A DNA stretch of 64,000 nt from the NCBI GenBank assembly GCA_944384125.1, contig CALWSF010000010.1, positions 1 through 64,000 on the forward strand, read 5' to 3'. The notes below the pieces were generated by a model that saw only the letters and a program-made list of their open reading frames with translations, did no database searches and was not told where the DNA came from. How positions within the stretch are numbered: position 1 is the stretch's first letter; each line of letters starts with the position of its first letter. Source of the DNA: an uncultured Lachnospiraceae bacterium (GTDB taxonomy: Bacteria; Bacillota; Clostridia; Lachnospirales; Lachnospiraceae). This document shows, piece after piece, positions 28,154 through 38,144 of the stretch. The translations under genes were made by a program, and so were the position numbers.

Positions 28154-29308
28154 TTATCTGGCGCGGTAACGGCGAAGAACGGGAAGGAGCTCTTTTAACA
28201 CACTGACGGCATAATCAACCTCTTCCTCCGTGTTAAATGCACCGAAGCTGAAGCGCAGTGTGGAATCAAGAAGCTCTTTTTTCACACCTATGCCCTTAAG
28301 CGTACCGCTGACACCCGGATGACTGGAGGAACATGCGGAACCCGAGGAAACATAAACGCCTCTGTCCTCCAGAGCATGGAGCAGTACCTCGCTGCGCACA
28401 CCCTCAAAACTGGCGCTGACAATCTGCGGCGCATTGCTTCGATCCTCACAGCCGTTTATCGTTACTCCCTCAATGGACTTAAGCTGTCCGATCAGCCGCT
28501 CCCGCAGTACATAGAGTTTTTCGGTTCTCTCTTCATGATTCCCAAAAATCTCCCGGACAGCAGCTCCCAGCCCGGCACAGCCCGGCACATTCTCCGTTCC
28601 GGAGCGCATTCCTTTCTGCTGTCCGCCGCCGAAAAGAATAGGCCGTATCTTAACCTTCTCATCAATATATAAAAATCCCACTCCCTTGGGCCCGTGAATT
28701 TTGTGACCGCTGGCCGACAGAAGATCGATTCCCTGCTTTTTGGGACGAATGAGAATCTTCCCATAGGACTGGATTGCATCCACATGAAAATATACCGACG
28801 GATTTTTCTTTTTTATCCTCCGTGAAATTTCTTCCACCGGCTCTACCGCGCCGATCTCATTGTTCACGTGCATGACAGATACAAGGATCGTGTCATCCCG
28901 GACGGCCTCCTCCAGCTGGTCCGGAGAAATATGACCGTTTTTATCTACCGGAAGATAGGTAACGGAAAAGCCCATCTCCTCCAGAAAAGCCGTTGTATTG
29001 TAAACAGACGGATGCTCAATCGCTGTGGTAATAATGTGCTCCCCTCTTCTCCGGTTCGCAAGCGCCGTGCCGATCAGGGCCGTATTGTTGGATTCCGTAC
29101 CGCCTGAAGTAAAAAGGATTTCTTTCTCCTGTACCTTCAGAGAAGCGGCAACCTCTTTTCTTGCCTCCCTGACAATACGCTCCGCTTCCACTCCCTTCAT
29201 ATGACGGGCGGCCGGATTTCCATAATCCACACACATGGCATTTACCACTGCATCCCGTACGCTGTCAAAAACCCTTGTGGTAGCCGAATTATCAAAATAT
29301 GCTTCCAT
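28154..29308 (-). CDS. Cysteine desulfurase (NifS/IscS type)
   Basis: PLP enzyme that removes sulfur from cysteine and hands it on. Real start taken at 29308 (MEAYFDNSATT); a longer open frame to 29506 codes for residues unlike the family and overlaps rsmE. 384 aa, with the PLP lysine in LSASGHKIHGPKG, and the mobile loop Cys in SSGSACSSSHPG. AGGAG lies 12 bases before the ATG, rather far. Downstream thiI is the obvious partner, as with NifZ-ThiI in B. subtilis. Confidence 0.94.
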   Translation of the reverse strand: MEAYFDNSATTRVFDSVRDAVVNAMCVDYGNPAARHMKGVEAERIVREARKEVAASLKVQEKEILFTSGGTESNNTALIGTALANRRRGEHIITTAIEHPSVYNTTAFLEEMGFSVTYLPVDKNGHISPDQLEEAVRDDTILVSVMHVNNEIGAVEPVEEISRRIKKKNPSVYFHVDAIQSYGKILIRPKKQGIDLLSASGHKIHGPKGVGFLYIDEKVKIRPILFGGGQQKGMRSGTENVPGCAGLGAAVREIFGNHEERTEKLYVLRERLIGQLKSIEGVTINGCEDRSNAPQIVSASFEGVRSEVLLHALEDRGVYVSSGSACSSSHPGVSGTLKGIGVKKELLDSTLRFSFGAFNTEEEVDYAVSVLKELLPVLRRYRAR

Positions 29309-29363
29309 AAATATATCTATCTCCTGTCCCTGACCCGCCGCCCTTAAAAGAGGCAGCCAGGCT

Positions 29364-30113
29364 CTATTCTTCCGGCTCTCTCTCCAGAGAGAGCATAAGT
29401 GCCGACAAAATACACAGTCCCGCTGTTTCTGTCCGGAGAATCCGTCTGCCCAGCGTGATTGGAACCACACCGGTCTCGCCGGCCTGTGCGATCTCATCCG
29501 GCTCAAAACCGCCCTCAGGACCTATAAACACAGCTATATCCATCCCCGGCTCCGCCTGTGCAATGAGACGCCGCGTCCCCCCGATTCCCTCCGCACACTC
29601 ATAGGGGATCAGTTTAAGCCCGAAGCTTTCAGCCTCTTTTAACGCCTCACTGAAGGTCAGAAGCCCCGACACTTCCGGTATCAGGCTCCGGCCCGACTGC
29701 TTGGCCGCACTCTCCGATACCGCGTTCCAGCGCCGCAGCTTCGCCTCTTCCTTTTTGCTGTCCAGACGGACCACCGCACGCCTTGTGCTCACAGGTACAA
29801 TCCGGTATGCCCCCAGTTCAACCGCTTTCTGAATGATAAGATCCATCTTATCTGCCTTGGGGAGACCCTGATACAGATGAATCCGTGCAGGAAGTTCCCT
29901 GCTGTCCTCCCTTTTTTCCTCCACAGAAAGAAAAACCACATCCGGAGCAAGTTCCCGCACACGGCAGTGATAATCGCCGCCGCTTCGGCTGCTTATAAGA
30001 ACCTCCTCCCCCGGCCGCATCCGGAGGACATTTTTTATATGGTTGACATCTTCTCCCGTTATCCGGATTTCATCCTCTCCGATCTGTGCGGGATCCACAA
30101 AAAAATGGTACAT
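29364..30113 (-). CDS. rsmE: 16S rRNA m3U1498 methyltransferase RsmE
   Basis: SPOUT methyltransferase, 249 aa. Conserved segments are QGLPKADKMDLIIQKAVELG, then SAAKQSGRS, IGPEGGFEPDE, and the knot LGRRILRTETA. It acts on helix 44 of 16S rRNA during 30S maturation. It follows prmA by 3 bases, a common pairing in Clostridia. Confidence 0.96.
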   Translation of the reverse strand: MYHFFVDPAQIGEDEIRITGEDVNHIKNVLRMRPGEEVLISSRSGGDYHCRVRELAPDVVFLSVEEKREDSRELPARIHLYQGLPKADKMDLIIQKAVELGAYRIVPVSTRRAVVRLDSKKEEAKLRRWNAVSESAAKQSGRSLIPEVSGLLTFSEALKEAESFGLKLIPYECAEGIGGTRRLIAQAEPGMDIAVFIGPEGGFEPDEIAQAGETGVVPITLGRRILRTETAGLCILSALMLSLEREPEE

Positions 30114-30116
30114 ACC

Positions 30117-31073
30117 CTACTTCCTTCTCGCTGTGACGGATATCCACTCTCCCTGCCGGGTAATCTCCAGAATCTCAAAAGCATCATTGGCTTTAAAAGC
30201 CTTCGTCACTGCCTCTTCCTTCATGTCAATTATGCCGGAGGTAATAAAAATCCCGCCTTTTTTTATGTGCACCGGTATCTCCTTCTGAAGAAGGATAATC
30301 ACATCCGCCAGAATATTGGCTACCGCAATATCATAGCACTCATAGCCGACAGCGCTCTGTACCGTCTCCTCACTGATGATATTTCCCTGCAGCACATGGA
30401 ACTGCTCCGGCGATATACCGTTGGACTCAAGATTTTCTCCCACAGCCGTGATGGCATTCTCATCCAGATCTGTGCTGAACACATCTCCCGCTCCCAGTTT
30501 GAGCGCGGCGATTCCCAGAATTCCGCTCCCTGTTCCCACATCCAGAATACGCATGCCCGGGCGGACATACTTTTTCAGCTGGCGGATACACAGCTGAGTC
30601 GTCTCGTGCATTCCCGTCCCGAATGCGGTTCCCGGATCAATCTGAATCAGAAGTTTGTCCGCATGCTCCTTGGGGATCTCCTCCCATGTGGGTTTGATAA
30701 GAATGTCGTCCACAGTAAAAGGCTTAAAATACTGTTTCCAGTTATTAATCCAGTCCTTGTCCTCCGTCTCCGACTCCTCAATGGTGCAGGCCCCCAGATC
30801 CACAAAGGCGCGAAGTTCTTCCAGAGCCTCTCTGGCCTTTTGAAGCATACTCTCTGCATCCTCATTGTCATCAAGATAGAAGCTGACCTTTGCAACACCG
30901 TCATCAGGAGGAAGCTCAGGAAGAATGTCAATAAACATTCCCTTCGTCTCCTTCTCCGTCAGAGGCACATTGTCTTCAATCTCAATTCCTTCAATTCCAA
31001 TCTCGTCGAAGGCACAGCTTATCAGATCCACTGCCTCCGTTGTTGTAGTCAGAGTATATTTTTTCCACTTCAT
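30117..31073 (-). CDS. prmA: Ribosomal protein L11 methyltransferase PrmA
   Basis: 318 aa SAM methyltransferase that trimethylates L11. N-terminal substrate domain (residues 1-100, with ferredoxin-like pattern), then motif I ILDVGTGSGILGIAALKLGA in shorter form near 178, followed by the FSTDLDENA acidic loop and the NPY-like element replaced by VANILADVI. Just upstream of rsmE in the same direction. Confidence 0.95.
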   Translation of the reverse strand: MKWKKYTLTTTTEAVDLISCAFDEIGIEGIEIEDNVPLTEKETKGMFIDILPELPPDDGVAKVSFYLDDNEDAESMLQKAREALEELRAFVDLGACTIEESETEDKDWINNWKQYFKPFTVDDILIKPTWEEIPKEHADKLLIQIDPGTAFGTGMHETTQLCIRQLKKYVRPGMRILDVGTGSGILGIAALKLGAGDVFSTDLDENAITAVGENLESNGISPEQFHVLQGNIISEETVQSAVGYECYDIAVANILADVIILLQKEIPVHIKKGGIFITSGIIDMKEEAVTKAFKANDAFEILEITRQGEWISVTARRK

Positions 31074-31090
31074 GCTTTTCCTCCCCTGCT

Positions 31091-31852
31091 TTATCCCAGC
31101 AGAACCTTAACAAATAATATGGCAAGAACAAACAGAACTACCGGACGGACAATCTTCTGTCCTCCCTCCAGCACCAGACCGGAGCCGATATAATTTCCCA
31201 GAATACCGAACACGCCGGCAACAAGCCCCAGCGGATAAATTACCTTTCCGTTCAGGAGGAAGGTAAGGATCGCCGCCACATTGGATGCCAGATTGATTGC
31301 CTTCGTTGTTCCGGCCGCATCCCGCATGGTATACCGGGCAGCCCCCGTCAGGAGAAGAATCAGGAATGTGCCGGTTCCCGGCCCGTAAAATCCGTCATAC
31401 ATTCCCACTCCGAAAGCTGTGGCCAGGGCAATGAGGAAAGAGCGGCGGGCCGGTATGGTCCCCGCCCGGGAGTCATCCCCCATCTTTTTATTCCGCAGTA
31501 CATAAAAGGCCACCACCGGCAGCACAATTATCATCATGTACTCCACAATCCGCTCGCTGACGAGAAGAGTCAGATTTGCTCCGATCGCGGACGCAATCAG
31601 AGCAGCGACAATAAACCAGATTACCTTTTTAAGTTTTATGTAGCCATTTTTTGCAAAGCGGGCCGTGGCAATGGCTGTCCCCATAGACGAACTGAGTTTG
31701 TTTGTGCCAAGAGCCATGTGAGGAGGAACCCCCGCAATCAGATATGCCGGAAGGGAAATCAGTCCTCCGCCTCCCGCTATGGCATCCACAAGACCTGCAA
31801 AAAACACAAGAGGGCACACAATCAGAAACTGCAGAAGCGTAACCTCCATCAC
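31091..31852 (-). CDS. TSUP (TauE/SafE) family membrane permease
   Basis: 253 aa with about eight membrane helices and the repeated family signature: FAGLVDAIAGGGGLISLPA at the N-terminal half and GMYDGFYGPGTGTFLI in the second half. TSUP proteins move small sulfur-containing anions such as sulfite or taurine-derived compounds. Located between hemW and prmA, a position that in many Clostridia holds hrcA-grpE-dnaK-dnaJ. Substrate not assignable. Confidence 0.9.
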   Translation of the reverse strand: MMEVTLLQFLIVCPLVFFAGLVDAIAGGGGLISLPAYLIAGVPPHMALGTNKLSSSMGTAIATARFAKNGYIKLKKVIWFIVAALIASAIGANLTLLVSERIVEYMMIIVLPVVAFYVLRNKKMGDDSRAGTIPARRSFLIALATAFGVGMYDGFYGPGTGTFLILLLTGAARYTMRDAAGTTKAINLASNVAAILTFLLNGKVIYPLGLVAGVFGILGNYIGSGLVLEGGQKIVRPVVLFVLAILFVKVLLG

Positions 31853-31905
31853 ACCAATCCTCCGTTTTCCTCTTACTTAATCCGGATATTTTACTCCGGA
31901 TATTT

Positions 31906-33129
31906 TTACTGCAGAAAGCCAGCCATCACATAATTGCTGATATCCAGCCCCTGCTCCGTCAGGGCATACCGCCAGTCCCCGTTCTCCCTCCGGACTGCCA
32001 TAAGGCCCTCTTTCACATATTTATCAATCCTGGCCCCGTAAATATCCTCAAGAGACACGCCGAAGCGCCGGTAAAAATCCCCGTTTCTCACTCCCCGTAC
32101 CAGACGGAGGCCCAGAAACATAAATTCCTCCATCTGCTCCCGGCGCGAAAGGACAGAACTGTCCGCATACTGCCTTCCCCGGGCAAAGGCCTCCCTGTCA
32201 AAATCCAGGTATTCATCCATCCGGCGCGTCACGGAGAACCTCTTCCCATCCGTCATGGAAGACGCTCCCAGGCCGGTTCCCAGATAATCCGCGCCTGTCC
32301 AGTATCCTTCATTGTGAATACACTCACGCCCCGGCCGGGCATAGTTGGATATCTCATACCTCTCATATCCGTATCCGGAAAGCACAGTGCGGGTATGGCG
32401 GTACATGGCGCGCTCCGTCTCCTCTCCGGGGAGCAGAAGCTGTCCCTCATACCGTCTGCGGCGGCGGGCCGGTATCTCATCATACTCGCCGTACCTGTCC
32501 AGATCCTCTCTCTGTTCCCCGTATTTTCCATAATACGGGGTACCCGGCTCGATGATCAGACTGTATGCAGAAATATGCTCCGGGCAGAGCTCTGCTGTTT
32601 TTACAAGAGTCTCCTCCCAGTCCGCCTCCGTCTGTCCCGGAAGAGCGGACATCAGATCCACATTGATATTGTCAAAGCCCCACTCTCTCGCAAGATAAAA
32701 GGTTTCCAGAAAGCTTTTTGCACTGTGAATACGCCCCAGTACCGCCAGCTCTTTATCCTGCATGGACTGAAGCCCCAGACTCAGCCGGTTGATTCCCGAC
32801 CGGCGCCAGGCAGCCAGAAGCTCTCTGCTGCATGTCCCAGGATTTGCCTCTATGGTTATCTCCGCATTATGTGCTACCGCAAAAGAATCATAAACCGTCT
32901 CCATAAGCCCGCAGATCTGGGATTCTGAAAGTATGGACGGCGTCCCGCCGCCTATAAAAACAGAAACCACTTTTTTCTCCCGGATTTCAGGGCGGCCAGC
33001 GCATGCCGAAAGCTCCTCCTCCAGCTTTTTTACATACCTCTGCCTCACATCCTCCGATGCAGGGAATGAGAGGAAATCACAGTAAAGACATTTTTGCACA
33101 CAAAAAGGAATGTGAATGTAAAGCTCCAT
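31906..33129 (-). CDS. hemW: Radical SAM heme chaperone HemW
   Basis: About 407 aa after choosing MELYIHIPFC as start (33129) rather than the longer frame to 33156, since YIHIPFC is the usual N-terminus. The radical SAM motif CVQKCLYCDF is present, then IGGGTPSIL and the TIEANPGTC loop. HemW-type members carry heme for insertion into enzymes and lack coproporphyrinogen oxidase activity; the CxxxCxxC spacing without the extra Cys of HemN supports HemW. Directly downstream of lepA. Confidence 0.94.
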   Translation of the reverse strand: MELYIHIPFCVQKCLYCDFLSFPASEDVRQRYVKKLEEELSACAGRPEIREKKVVSVFIGGGTPSILSESQICGLMETVYDSFAVAHNAEITIEANPGTCSRELLAAWRRSGINRLSLGLQSMQDKELAVLGRIHSAKSFLETFYLAREWGFDNINVDLMSALPGQTEADWEETLVKTAELCPEHISAYSLIIEPGTPYYGKYGEQREDLDRYGEYDEIPARRRRRYEGQLLLPGEETERAMYRHTRTVLSGYGYERYEISNYARPGRECIHNEGYWTGADYLGTGLGASSMTDGKRFSVTRRMDEYLDFDREAFARGRQYADSSVLSRREQMEEFMFLGLRLVRGVRNGDFYRRFGVSLEDIYGARIDKYVKEGLMAVRRENGDWRYALTEQGLDISNYVMAGFLQ

Positions 33130-33145
33130 AAGCTTCCCGCTTTCT

Positions 33146-34960
33146 CTACTCCTCATCCAGCTTCAGAACGCTCATAAACGCCTTCTGCGGAATCTCCACG
33201 TTTCCTATCTGGCGCATCCGCTTCTTGCCCTCCTTCTGCTTCTCGAGGAGCTTGCGCTTCCGGGAAATATCTCCGCCGTAACACTTTGCAAGAACATCCT
33301 TTCGCATCGCCTTGACCGTCTCGCGGGCAATAATCTTGCCGCCCACAGCCGCCTGAATCGGAATCTCAAAAAGATGGCGCGGAATCTCCTCTTTCAGCTT
33401 TTCACACATCTTTCTTCCTCTCTCATAGGCCGATCCCTCGAAGACAATGAATGAAAGCGCATCCACTTCCTCCCGGTTCACTAGAATATCCAGCTTCACA
33501 AGCTTTGACTGCTGATATCCCTTAAGTTCATAGTCAAAGGAAGCATATCCGCGGGAACGGGATTTAAGCGCATCGAAAAAGTCATAGATGATCTCATTCA
33601 GAGGCAGCTCGTAGCGCAAAAGCGCTCTGCTTGCCTCAATATATTCCATGCCCAGATATACGCCTCTGCGTTCCTGGCACAGCGTCATAATGGCACCGAC
33701 AAACTCCGTCGTTACCATAATTTCTGCCGATACGATGGGCTCCTCCATATATTCGATCTCCGAAGGATCCGGCAGATTGGACGGGTTTGTGAGCTCAATT
33801 ACCTCTCCGTTCGTCTTGTGTACCCGGTATACAACGCCGGGCGCGGTAGTAACCAGATCAAGATTGTACTCCCGCTCAAGCCGCTCCTCGATAATATCAA
33901 GGTGAAGCAGTCCCAGGAAACCGCACCGAAAGCCAAATCCCAGCGCGATGGACGTCTCCGGTTCAAAAAACAGGGACGCATCATTGAGCTGGAGCTTCTC
34001 AAGGGCATCTCTGAGATCCGGGTACTTTGCACCGTCGGCAGGATAAAGTCCGCAGTAAACCATAGGCGTAACCTTTTTATAGCCGGGAAGCGGTTCGGCA
34101 CAGGGATTTTCCCGATCTGTAATCGTATCTCCCACCATAGTATCACGGACATTCTTGATGCTGGCCGTCATGTATCCTACCATCCCGGCACTCAGCTCCT
34201 CACAGGGGATAAACTGCCCCGCTCCGAAATATCCCACTTCCACCACATCTGCCGTCGCCCCCGTCGCCATCATGCGCACCTGGGTTCCCTTGCGGATCGT
34301 CCCGTTTTTCACACGGCAGAATACAATTACACCTTTGTAGGAATCGTACAGGGAGTCAAAAATAAGTGCCTGCAGCGGCGCATCCGGGTCTCCTTTGGGG
34401 GCCGGTATCTTCGTCACGATTTCCTCCAAAACCTCCTCAACGTTAAGTCCCGTCTTGGCTGAGATCCTCGGCGCATCCGCCGCCTCCAGACCGATCACAT
34501 CCTCAATCTCGGCTGCAACCCGATCCGGCTCGGCACTGGGCAGATCTACCTTGTTGAGAACAGGAAAAACATCCAGATCGTGATCCAGGGCCAGGTAAAC
34601 ATTGGCCAGAGTCTGAGCCTCGATTCCCTGGGCGGCATCCACCACCAGAATCGCTCCGTCACACGCCGCCAGGCTTCTGGATACTTCATAATTAAAATCC
34701 ACATGTCCGGGTGTATCGATCAGATTGAAGATGTATTCTTCTCCGTCCCGGGCCTTGTAAACGGTACGGACAGCCTGGGCCTTGATGGTAATTCCCCGCT
34801 CCCGCTCCAGCTCCATATTGTCCAGAACCTGTGCCTGCATCTCACGGCTCGTCAAAAGTCCGGTCATCTCTATAATCCGATCCGCCAGCGTTGATTTGCC
34901 ATGATCAATGTGCGCGATAATACAAAAATTTCTGATTTTGCTCTGGTCAACAATTGCCAT
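33146..34960 (-). CDS. lepA: Elongation factor 4 (LepA)
   Basis: Ribosomal GTPase of 604 aa. G1 [14 protein letters not shown]2/G3 with [10 protein letters not shown] and DTPGHVDF, and G4 NKVD are intact, and the distinctive LepA C-terminal domain ends in [12 protein letters not shown]. It affects 30S assembly and translation under stress. Standard position between spoIIP and hemW. Confidence 0.98.
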   Translation of the reverse strand: MAIVDQSKIRNFCIIAHIDHGKSTLADRIIEMTGLLTSREMQAQVLDNMELERERGITIKAQAVRTVYKARDGEEYIFNLIDTPGHVDFNYEVSRSLAACDGAILVVDAAQGIEAQTLANVYLALDHDLDVFPVLNKVDLPSAEPDRVAAEIEDVIGLEAADAPRISAKTGLNVEEVLEEIVTKIPAPKGDPDAPLQALIFDSLYDSYKGVIVFCRVKNGTIRKGTQVRMMATGATADVVEVGYFGAGQFIPCEELSAGMVGYMTASIKNVRDTMVGDTITDRENPCAEPLPGYKKVTPMVYCGLYPADGAKYPDLRDALEKLQLNDASLFFEPETSIALGFGFRCGFLGLLHLDIIEERLEREYNLDLVTTAPGVVYRVHKTNGEVIELTNPSNLPDPSEIEYMEEPIVSAEIMVTTEFVGAIMTLCQERRGVYLGMEYIEASRALLRYELPLNEIIYDFFDALKSRSRGYASFDYELKGYQQSKLVKLDILVNREEVDALSFIVFEGSAYERGRKMCEKLKEEIPRHLFEIPIQAAVGGKIIARETVKAMRKDVLAKCYGGDISRKRKLLEKQKEGKKRMRQIGNVEIPQKAFMSVLKLDEE

Positions 34961-35073
34961 CTGTATTTCCTCTCTTCTTTTTGCAAAATGGGCATAATAT
35001 GTCAGCTTAGATGACTATACCATTTTTTTCGCCCCGTAGCAAGACCCGAATCGCCGGAAAAGACAAATGCGTT

Positions 35074-36408
35074 TTACTGGAGTACCATCGCCAGGATATC
35101 AGCCAGAGGCTCCATGGCATTTTTTGCCTCCTCATAAGTATTGTTCTGCGCTCCCACCTCAATCAGAGTCGACCGGGGCCTGACATGAAGATTATACCGA
35201 AGACCCTTCAGATAAATATTTCTTGTAAATCCGGGATAACATGCATCAGCACAGAGTTTCATCTGAAAACTGAATGCAAGGTTATCATCCCGGTACGGAT
35301 TTTCCAGATAATCAATGGGACCGTCCGGAGTCTCGCTGGTTCCGTTAAAAAACATTACCGTAGCTGTCTTTTTTCCGTCAATCTCCGTTACCAGATGGGT
35401 ATCTTCACTCACACCGTCCCTGTGAAGATCAATTACTACCTCTATGGATGGATTTTTTTCCAGGATTTCCGTTATTCCTTCCAGTGCATATGTATAGGCT
35501 TTGCTGCGATCCAGCTTTCCGTCCCGCAGATCGTAAACCGTTTTATCATGAATCACACTGTATCCTTTTTCCTTGAGAAGTTCAGAAAGGTAATCCCCCA
35601 CACCTACAATCGTAGCCTCCCTGTTTCCCTGGCTGTAATCTGCAAATTCTTCCTGGGAATGCGTGTGGTAAATCAGAATCTGAGGCCTGTTTCCCTCTTT
35701 CTTTCCAAGAGAAAAATTTTTTGACAGAAATGTTTCCGCTTTCATTAAGTCCCGCCCCGCCGCTGCAGTGGGATGAACCGTATAAAAATGCTTCATCAGA
35801 AAATCATAATCTGCAAGCTGCTCCTCCATATAGCGCACGCCGGTTATCTCTGCCCCCTCAAGAAGCCTGCTCCCTGCCTCCGTTCCCAGAGCCTCCTGAA
35901 TCACGTGATTCTCCTCTCTGGGATTTGCAGGCTGCTCTCCCGTTCCCGAAAAAAAAACCGAACTGCCTGCCAGGGTCTGCCACAGGCTCTGATATTCCTC
36001 CAGTATACCTGCATTCTCCATGTATTTTCTATAGGAAGGATCCGCCTCCCCTTTAATCCCGTTGTCCCCTCCATCCTGAAGCCTCTTATAATAGGAAGAA
36101 TGACGCAGAATAAAACCTGCCAGCCACCCGGAAATGCCTTCTTCTTCCCCAAAGGCACCGCTCTGGCTTTCAGCATGCCGGACACCCGTTTCCGGATACC
36201 AGAAGCCTTCAATCCATGCTGTCGTCCCACGCTTTAAAAGGGTATCTGCCAGGGCCCCGATGCGTTCTGTCAGAATGCCTCCCCGCAGCCAGACAGCCGC
36301 CGCAAGCAGGACGGGAAGCAGACAGCAGCATATCCGCTTCCACAATCGGCGTCTGAATGCCCGCACCAGCCAAATCTGTCCCCGTCCCGCTCTCTTTCCC
36401 AGATTCAT
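35074..36408 (-). CDS. spoIIP: Stage II sporulation protein P
   Basis: Septal peptidoglycan hydrolase acting in engulfment with SpoIID and SpoIIM. The start at 36408 (MNLGKRAG) has GGGGGAGGAATC upstream and is preferred over 36444. About 444 aa: an N-terminal membrane helix, a variable linker, and a C-terminal amidase-like domain with IYHTHSQEEFADYS, VGDYLSELL, VIDLHRDGV, and NIYLKGLRYNLHVRPRSTL. Presence shows the organism can sporulate or descends from one that did. Confidence 0.95.
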   Translation of the reverse strand: MNLGKRAGRGQIWLVRAFRRRLWKRICCCLLPVLLAAAVWLRGGILTERIGALADTLLKRGTTAWIEGFWYPETGVRHAESQSGAFGEEEGISGWLAGFILRHSSYYKRLQDGGDNGIKGEADPSYRKYMENAGILEEYQSLWQTLAGSSVFFSGTGEQPANPREENHVIQEALGTEAGSRLLEGAEITGVRYMEEQLADYDFLMKHFYTVHPTAAAGRDLMKAETFLSKNFSLGKKEGNRPQILIYHTHSQEEFADYSQGNREATIVGVGDYLSELLKEKGYSVIHDKTVYDLRDGKLDRSKAYTYALEGITEILEKNPSIEVVIDLHRDGVSEDTHLVTEIDGKKTATVMFFNGTSETPDGPIDYLENPYRDDNLAFSFQMKLCADACYPGFTRNIYLKGLRYNLHVRPRSTLIEVGAQNNTYEEAKNAMEPLADILAMVLQ

Positions 36409-36462
36409 TCTGATTCCTCCCCCGCAAAGTCTCCCTCCTATCATTCTATGCAGATGCTTCTT

Positions 36463-37437
36463 TTATTTCTTCCCGTTTTCCTGATAAAGTGCTCTGTGAA
36501 TCCCCTCAGATACAGTAAAGCTAAGACGCTTTACCCTCTCATCAATGTCCTGGGGCGTCACATACATAGGTCCGAACTCAGGTTCCATCAGTTCCCGGAT
36601 CAGTTCATACTGACTCTCCGGATCCAGATCCTCCATATATTTTCCATATCCCGCCGTCCCCTCATGACAGGCCAGCGTCTGAATCAGTGTCTCAACTGTG
36701 CCGTGGACAATGGCTGCCGCCCCCACTACCGTAGGAATCCCCAGCGCTGCCACCGGCACACCCAGGCTCTCTTTTGTAAGGCTGTGACGATGATTGCCCA
36801 CACCCGAGCCGGGGTGTATCCCCGTATCCGTCAGCTGAATGGTCGTCGCAAGCCTTCTCACATTTCGGGCCGCAAGGGCGTCGATGGCAAGAACCATATC
36901 AGGGCCTGTCTGCTCCACAATTCCCCTGACAATCTCCGCCGTCTCCATGCCCGTCTGCGCCATCACACCCGGAACAATACCGCTCAGAACAGGCAGCCCG
37001 TGTTTTCTGCAGAACTCCTCCCCATACTCCGCCTGAAAATGACGGGTCATCCGGAGATTATTTACAACTCTCGGCCCCAGTGAATCCGGAGTTACCTGGA
37101 TATTTCCCAGTCCGACCACAAGAACCGAGGGATTTTCCGTATTTTCCGGACACATTTTTTCTATCAGGGCTTTCAGCTGACGTCCCAGTTCCTCAGAAAC
37201 CTCTTCATGGTAGTCTTCATCCTGTTTTTCCATCTCCGGCACATCCAGTGTCAGGTATGTCCCGACAGGCTTTCCCATGGCACGCGCTCCCTCTTCATTC
37301 ATGACAGAGACCTCCGTCATGCGGATATGGCTTCCCCTGTGATGCCATTTGCGCAGAGAAACACCCCTTATCTCTCCTTCTTCCCCTGAGAAGCTCTCCT
37401 GCTCCTCCACCGCCAGGTCCGTTCTGACTTCAAACAT
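36463..37437 (-). CDS. gpr: Germination protease GPR
   Basis: Aspartic-type protease that degrades small acid-soluble spore proteins at germination. 324 aa. The propeptide region is MFEVRTDLAVEE, followed by family motifs VVGLGNIQVTPDSLGPRVV, SGIVPGVMAQTGMETAE, and the catalytic Asp region DALAARNVRRLATTIQLTD in shorter pieces. Gene order rpsT (divergent)-gpr-spoIIP-lepA is characteristic of Clostridia. Expected under sigma-G, but no confident sigma-G site was found. Confidence 0.96.
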   Translation of the reverse strand: MFEVRTDLAVEEQESFSGEEGEIRGVSLRKWHHRGSHIRMTEVSVMNEEGARAMGKPVGTYLTLDVPEMEKQDEDYHEEVSEELGRQLKALIEKMCPENTENPSVLVVGLGNIQVTPDSLGPRVVNNLRMTRHFQAEYGEEFCRKHGLPVLSGIVPGVMAQTGMETAEIVRGIVEQTGPDMVLAIDALAARNVRRLATTIQLTDTGIHPGSGVGNHRHSLTKESLGVPVAALGIPTVVGAAAIVHGTVETLIQTLACHEGTAGYGKYMEDLDPESQYELIRELMEPEFGPMYVTPQDIDERVKRLSFTVSEGIHRALYQENGKK

Positions 37438-37563
37438 TTCCCATTACTCCTTTCCGACCGCAGTTTTTCCTCATTTTTTCTATAGTTTTTCTCCGAAAAC
37501 CAAAAATATACCGCATATGAAAATCAGCAGCCGGCAATTCCTGCAAATTAAGGAAAATAAGGA

Positions 37564-37592
37564 TTGACAACCCCATATTTATTGAGTAAAAT
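37564..37592 (+). promoter_or_regulatory. Promoter of rpsT
   Basis: Perfect -35 TTGACA (37564-37569), 17-base spacer, -10 TAAAAT (37587-37592), in the 261-base gap between gpr and rpsT. The leader is about 100 bases. Confidence 0.8.
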
Positions 37593-37698
37593 ACAATAGT
37601 ATGTTTACATTGAACTGTCCGTGTCCAGGCTTTGATGCAAACCAAATACGATGAATTAGTCATGGTAAATAATAGAAAGGTAATGGAGGTGTACCAGA

Positions 37699-37962
37699 TT
37701 GGCTAACATTAAATCCGCAAAGAAAAGAATCTTAGTAGCAGAGACGAAGGCTGCAAGAAACAAAGCTATCCGCTCCAAAGTAAAGACAGCTGTTAAGAAG
37801 GTTGAGGCTGCTGTTGCTGCCGGCGACAAGGCTGCTGCACAGGCTGCATTATTAGCCGCTACCAGCGAGATTGACAAGGCTACTTCCAAGGGAGTATATC
37901 ACAAGAATACTGCTTCCCGCAAAGTATCCCGTCTGTCCAAGGCTGTAAGCGCTATGGCTTAA
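37699..37962 (+). CDS. rpsT: 30S ribosomal protein S20
   Basis: 87 aa, highly basic and helical, typical S20 start ANIKSAKKRIL and end KVSRLSKAVSAMA. Translation begins at a TTG at 37699 with GGAGG at 37685-37689, an unusual start known for S20 in other bacteria, where it limits expression. Strong own promoter and terminator make it a single-gene unit. Confidence 0.98.
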   Translation: MANIKSAKKRILVAETKAARNKAIRSKVKTAVKKVEAAVAAGDKAAAQAALLAATSEIDKATSKGVYHKNTASRKVSRLSKAVSAMA

Positions 37963-38013
37963 TTGGCAACCGGCTGGAGTTTTAACTGATTTATAAAATT
38001 TATCTGACCCATT

Positions 38014-38102
38014 TCTCCGCGGTTCAGTAACCGTCGCTTCGCGGAGACATTCATAAAAGAGAGAAGATTATGCAGGGTGTGGCACAATCTTCTCTCTTTT
38101 TT
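38014..38102 (+). terminator. Two hairpins after rpsT, the second a strong terminator
   Basis: TCTCCGCG (38014-38021) pairs with CGCGGAGA (38040-38047). Then AAAAGAGAGAAGATT (38055-38069) pairs perfectly over 15 bp with AATCTTCTCTCTTTT (38086-38100), ending in six T. The second hairpin is a textbook intrinsic terminator. Confidence 0.85.
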
Positions 38103-38144
38103 ATCCGAAATATGATATTTACATTTTCACAGGAGGTACCTTTT

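Noticed and set aside
29308-29506. 66-residue N-terminal extension of the cysteine desulfurase
   Set aside because: It overlaps rsmE and encodes Arg/Trp-rich residues unlike the family, whose normal start is at 29308.
29877-31193. 438-codon frame on the plus strand
   Set aside because: Antisense to rsmE and prmA, which are certain; composition is that of a shadow frame.
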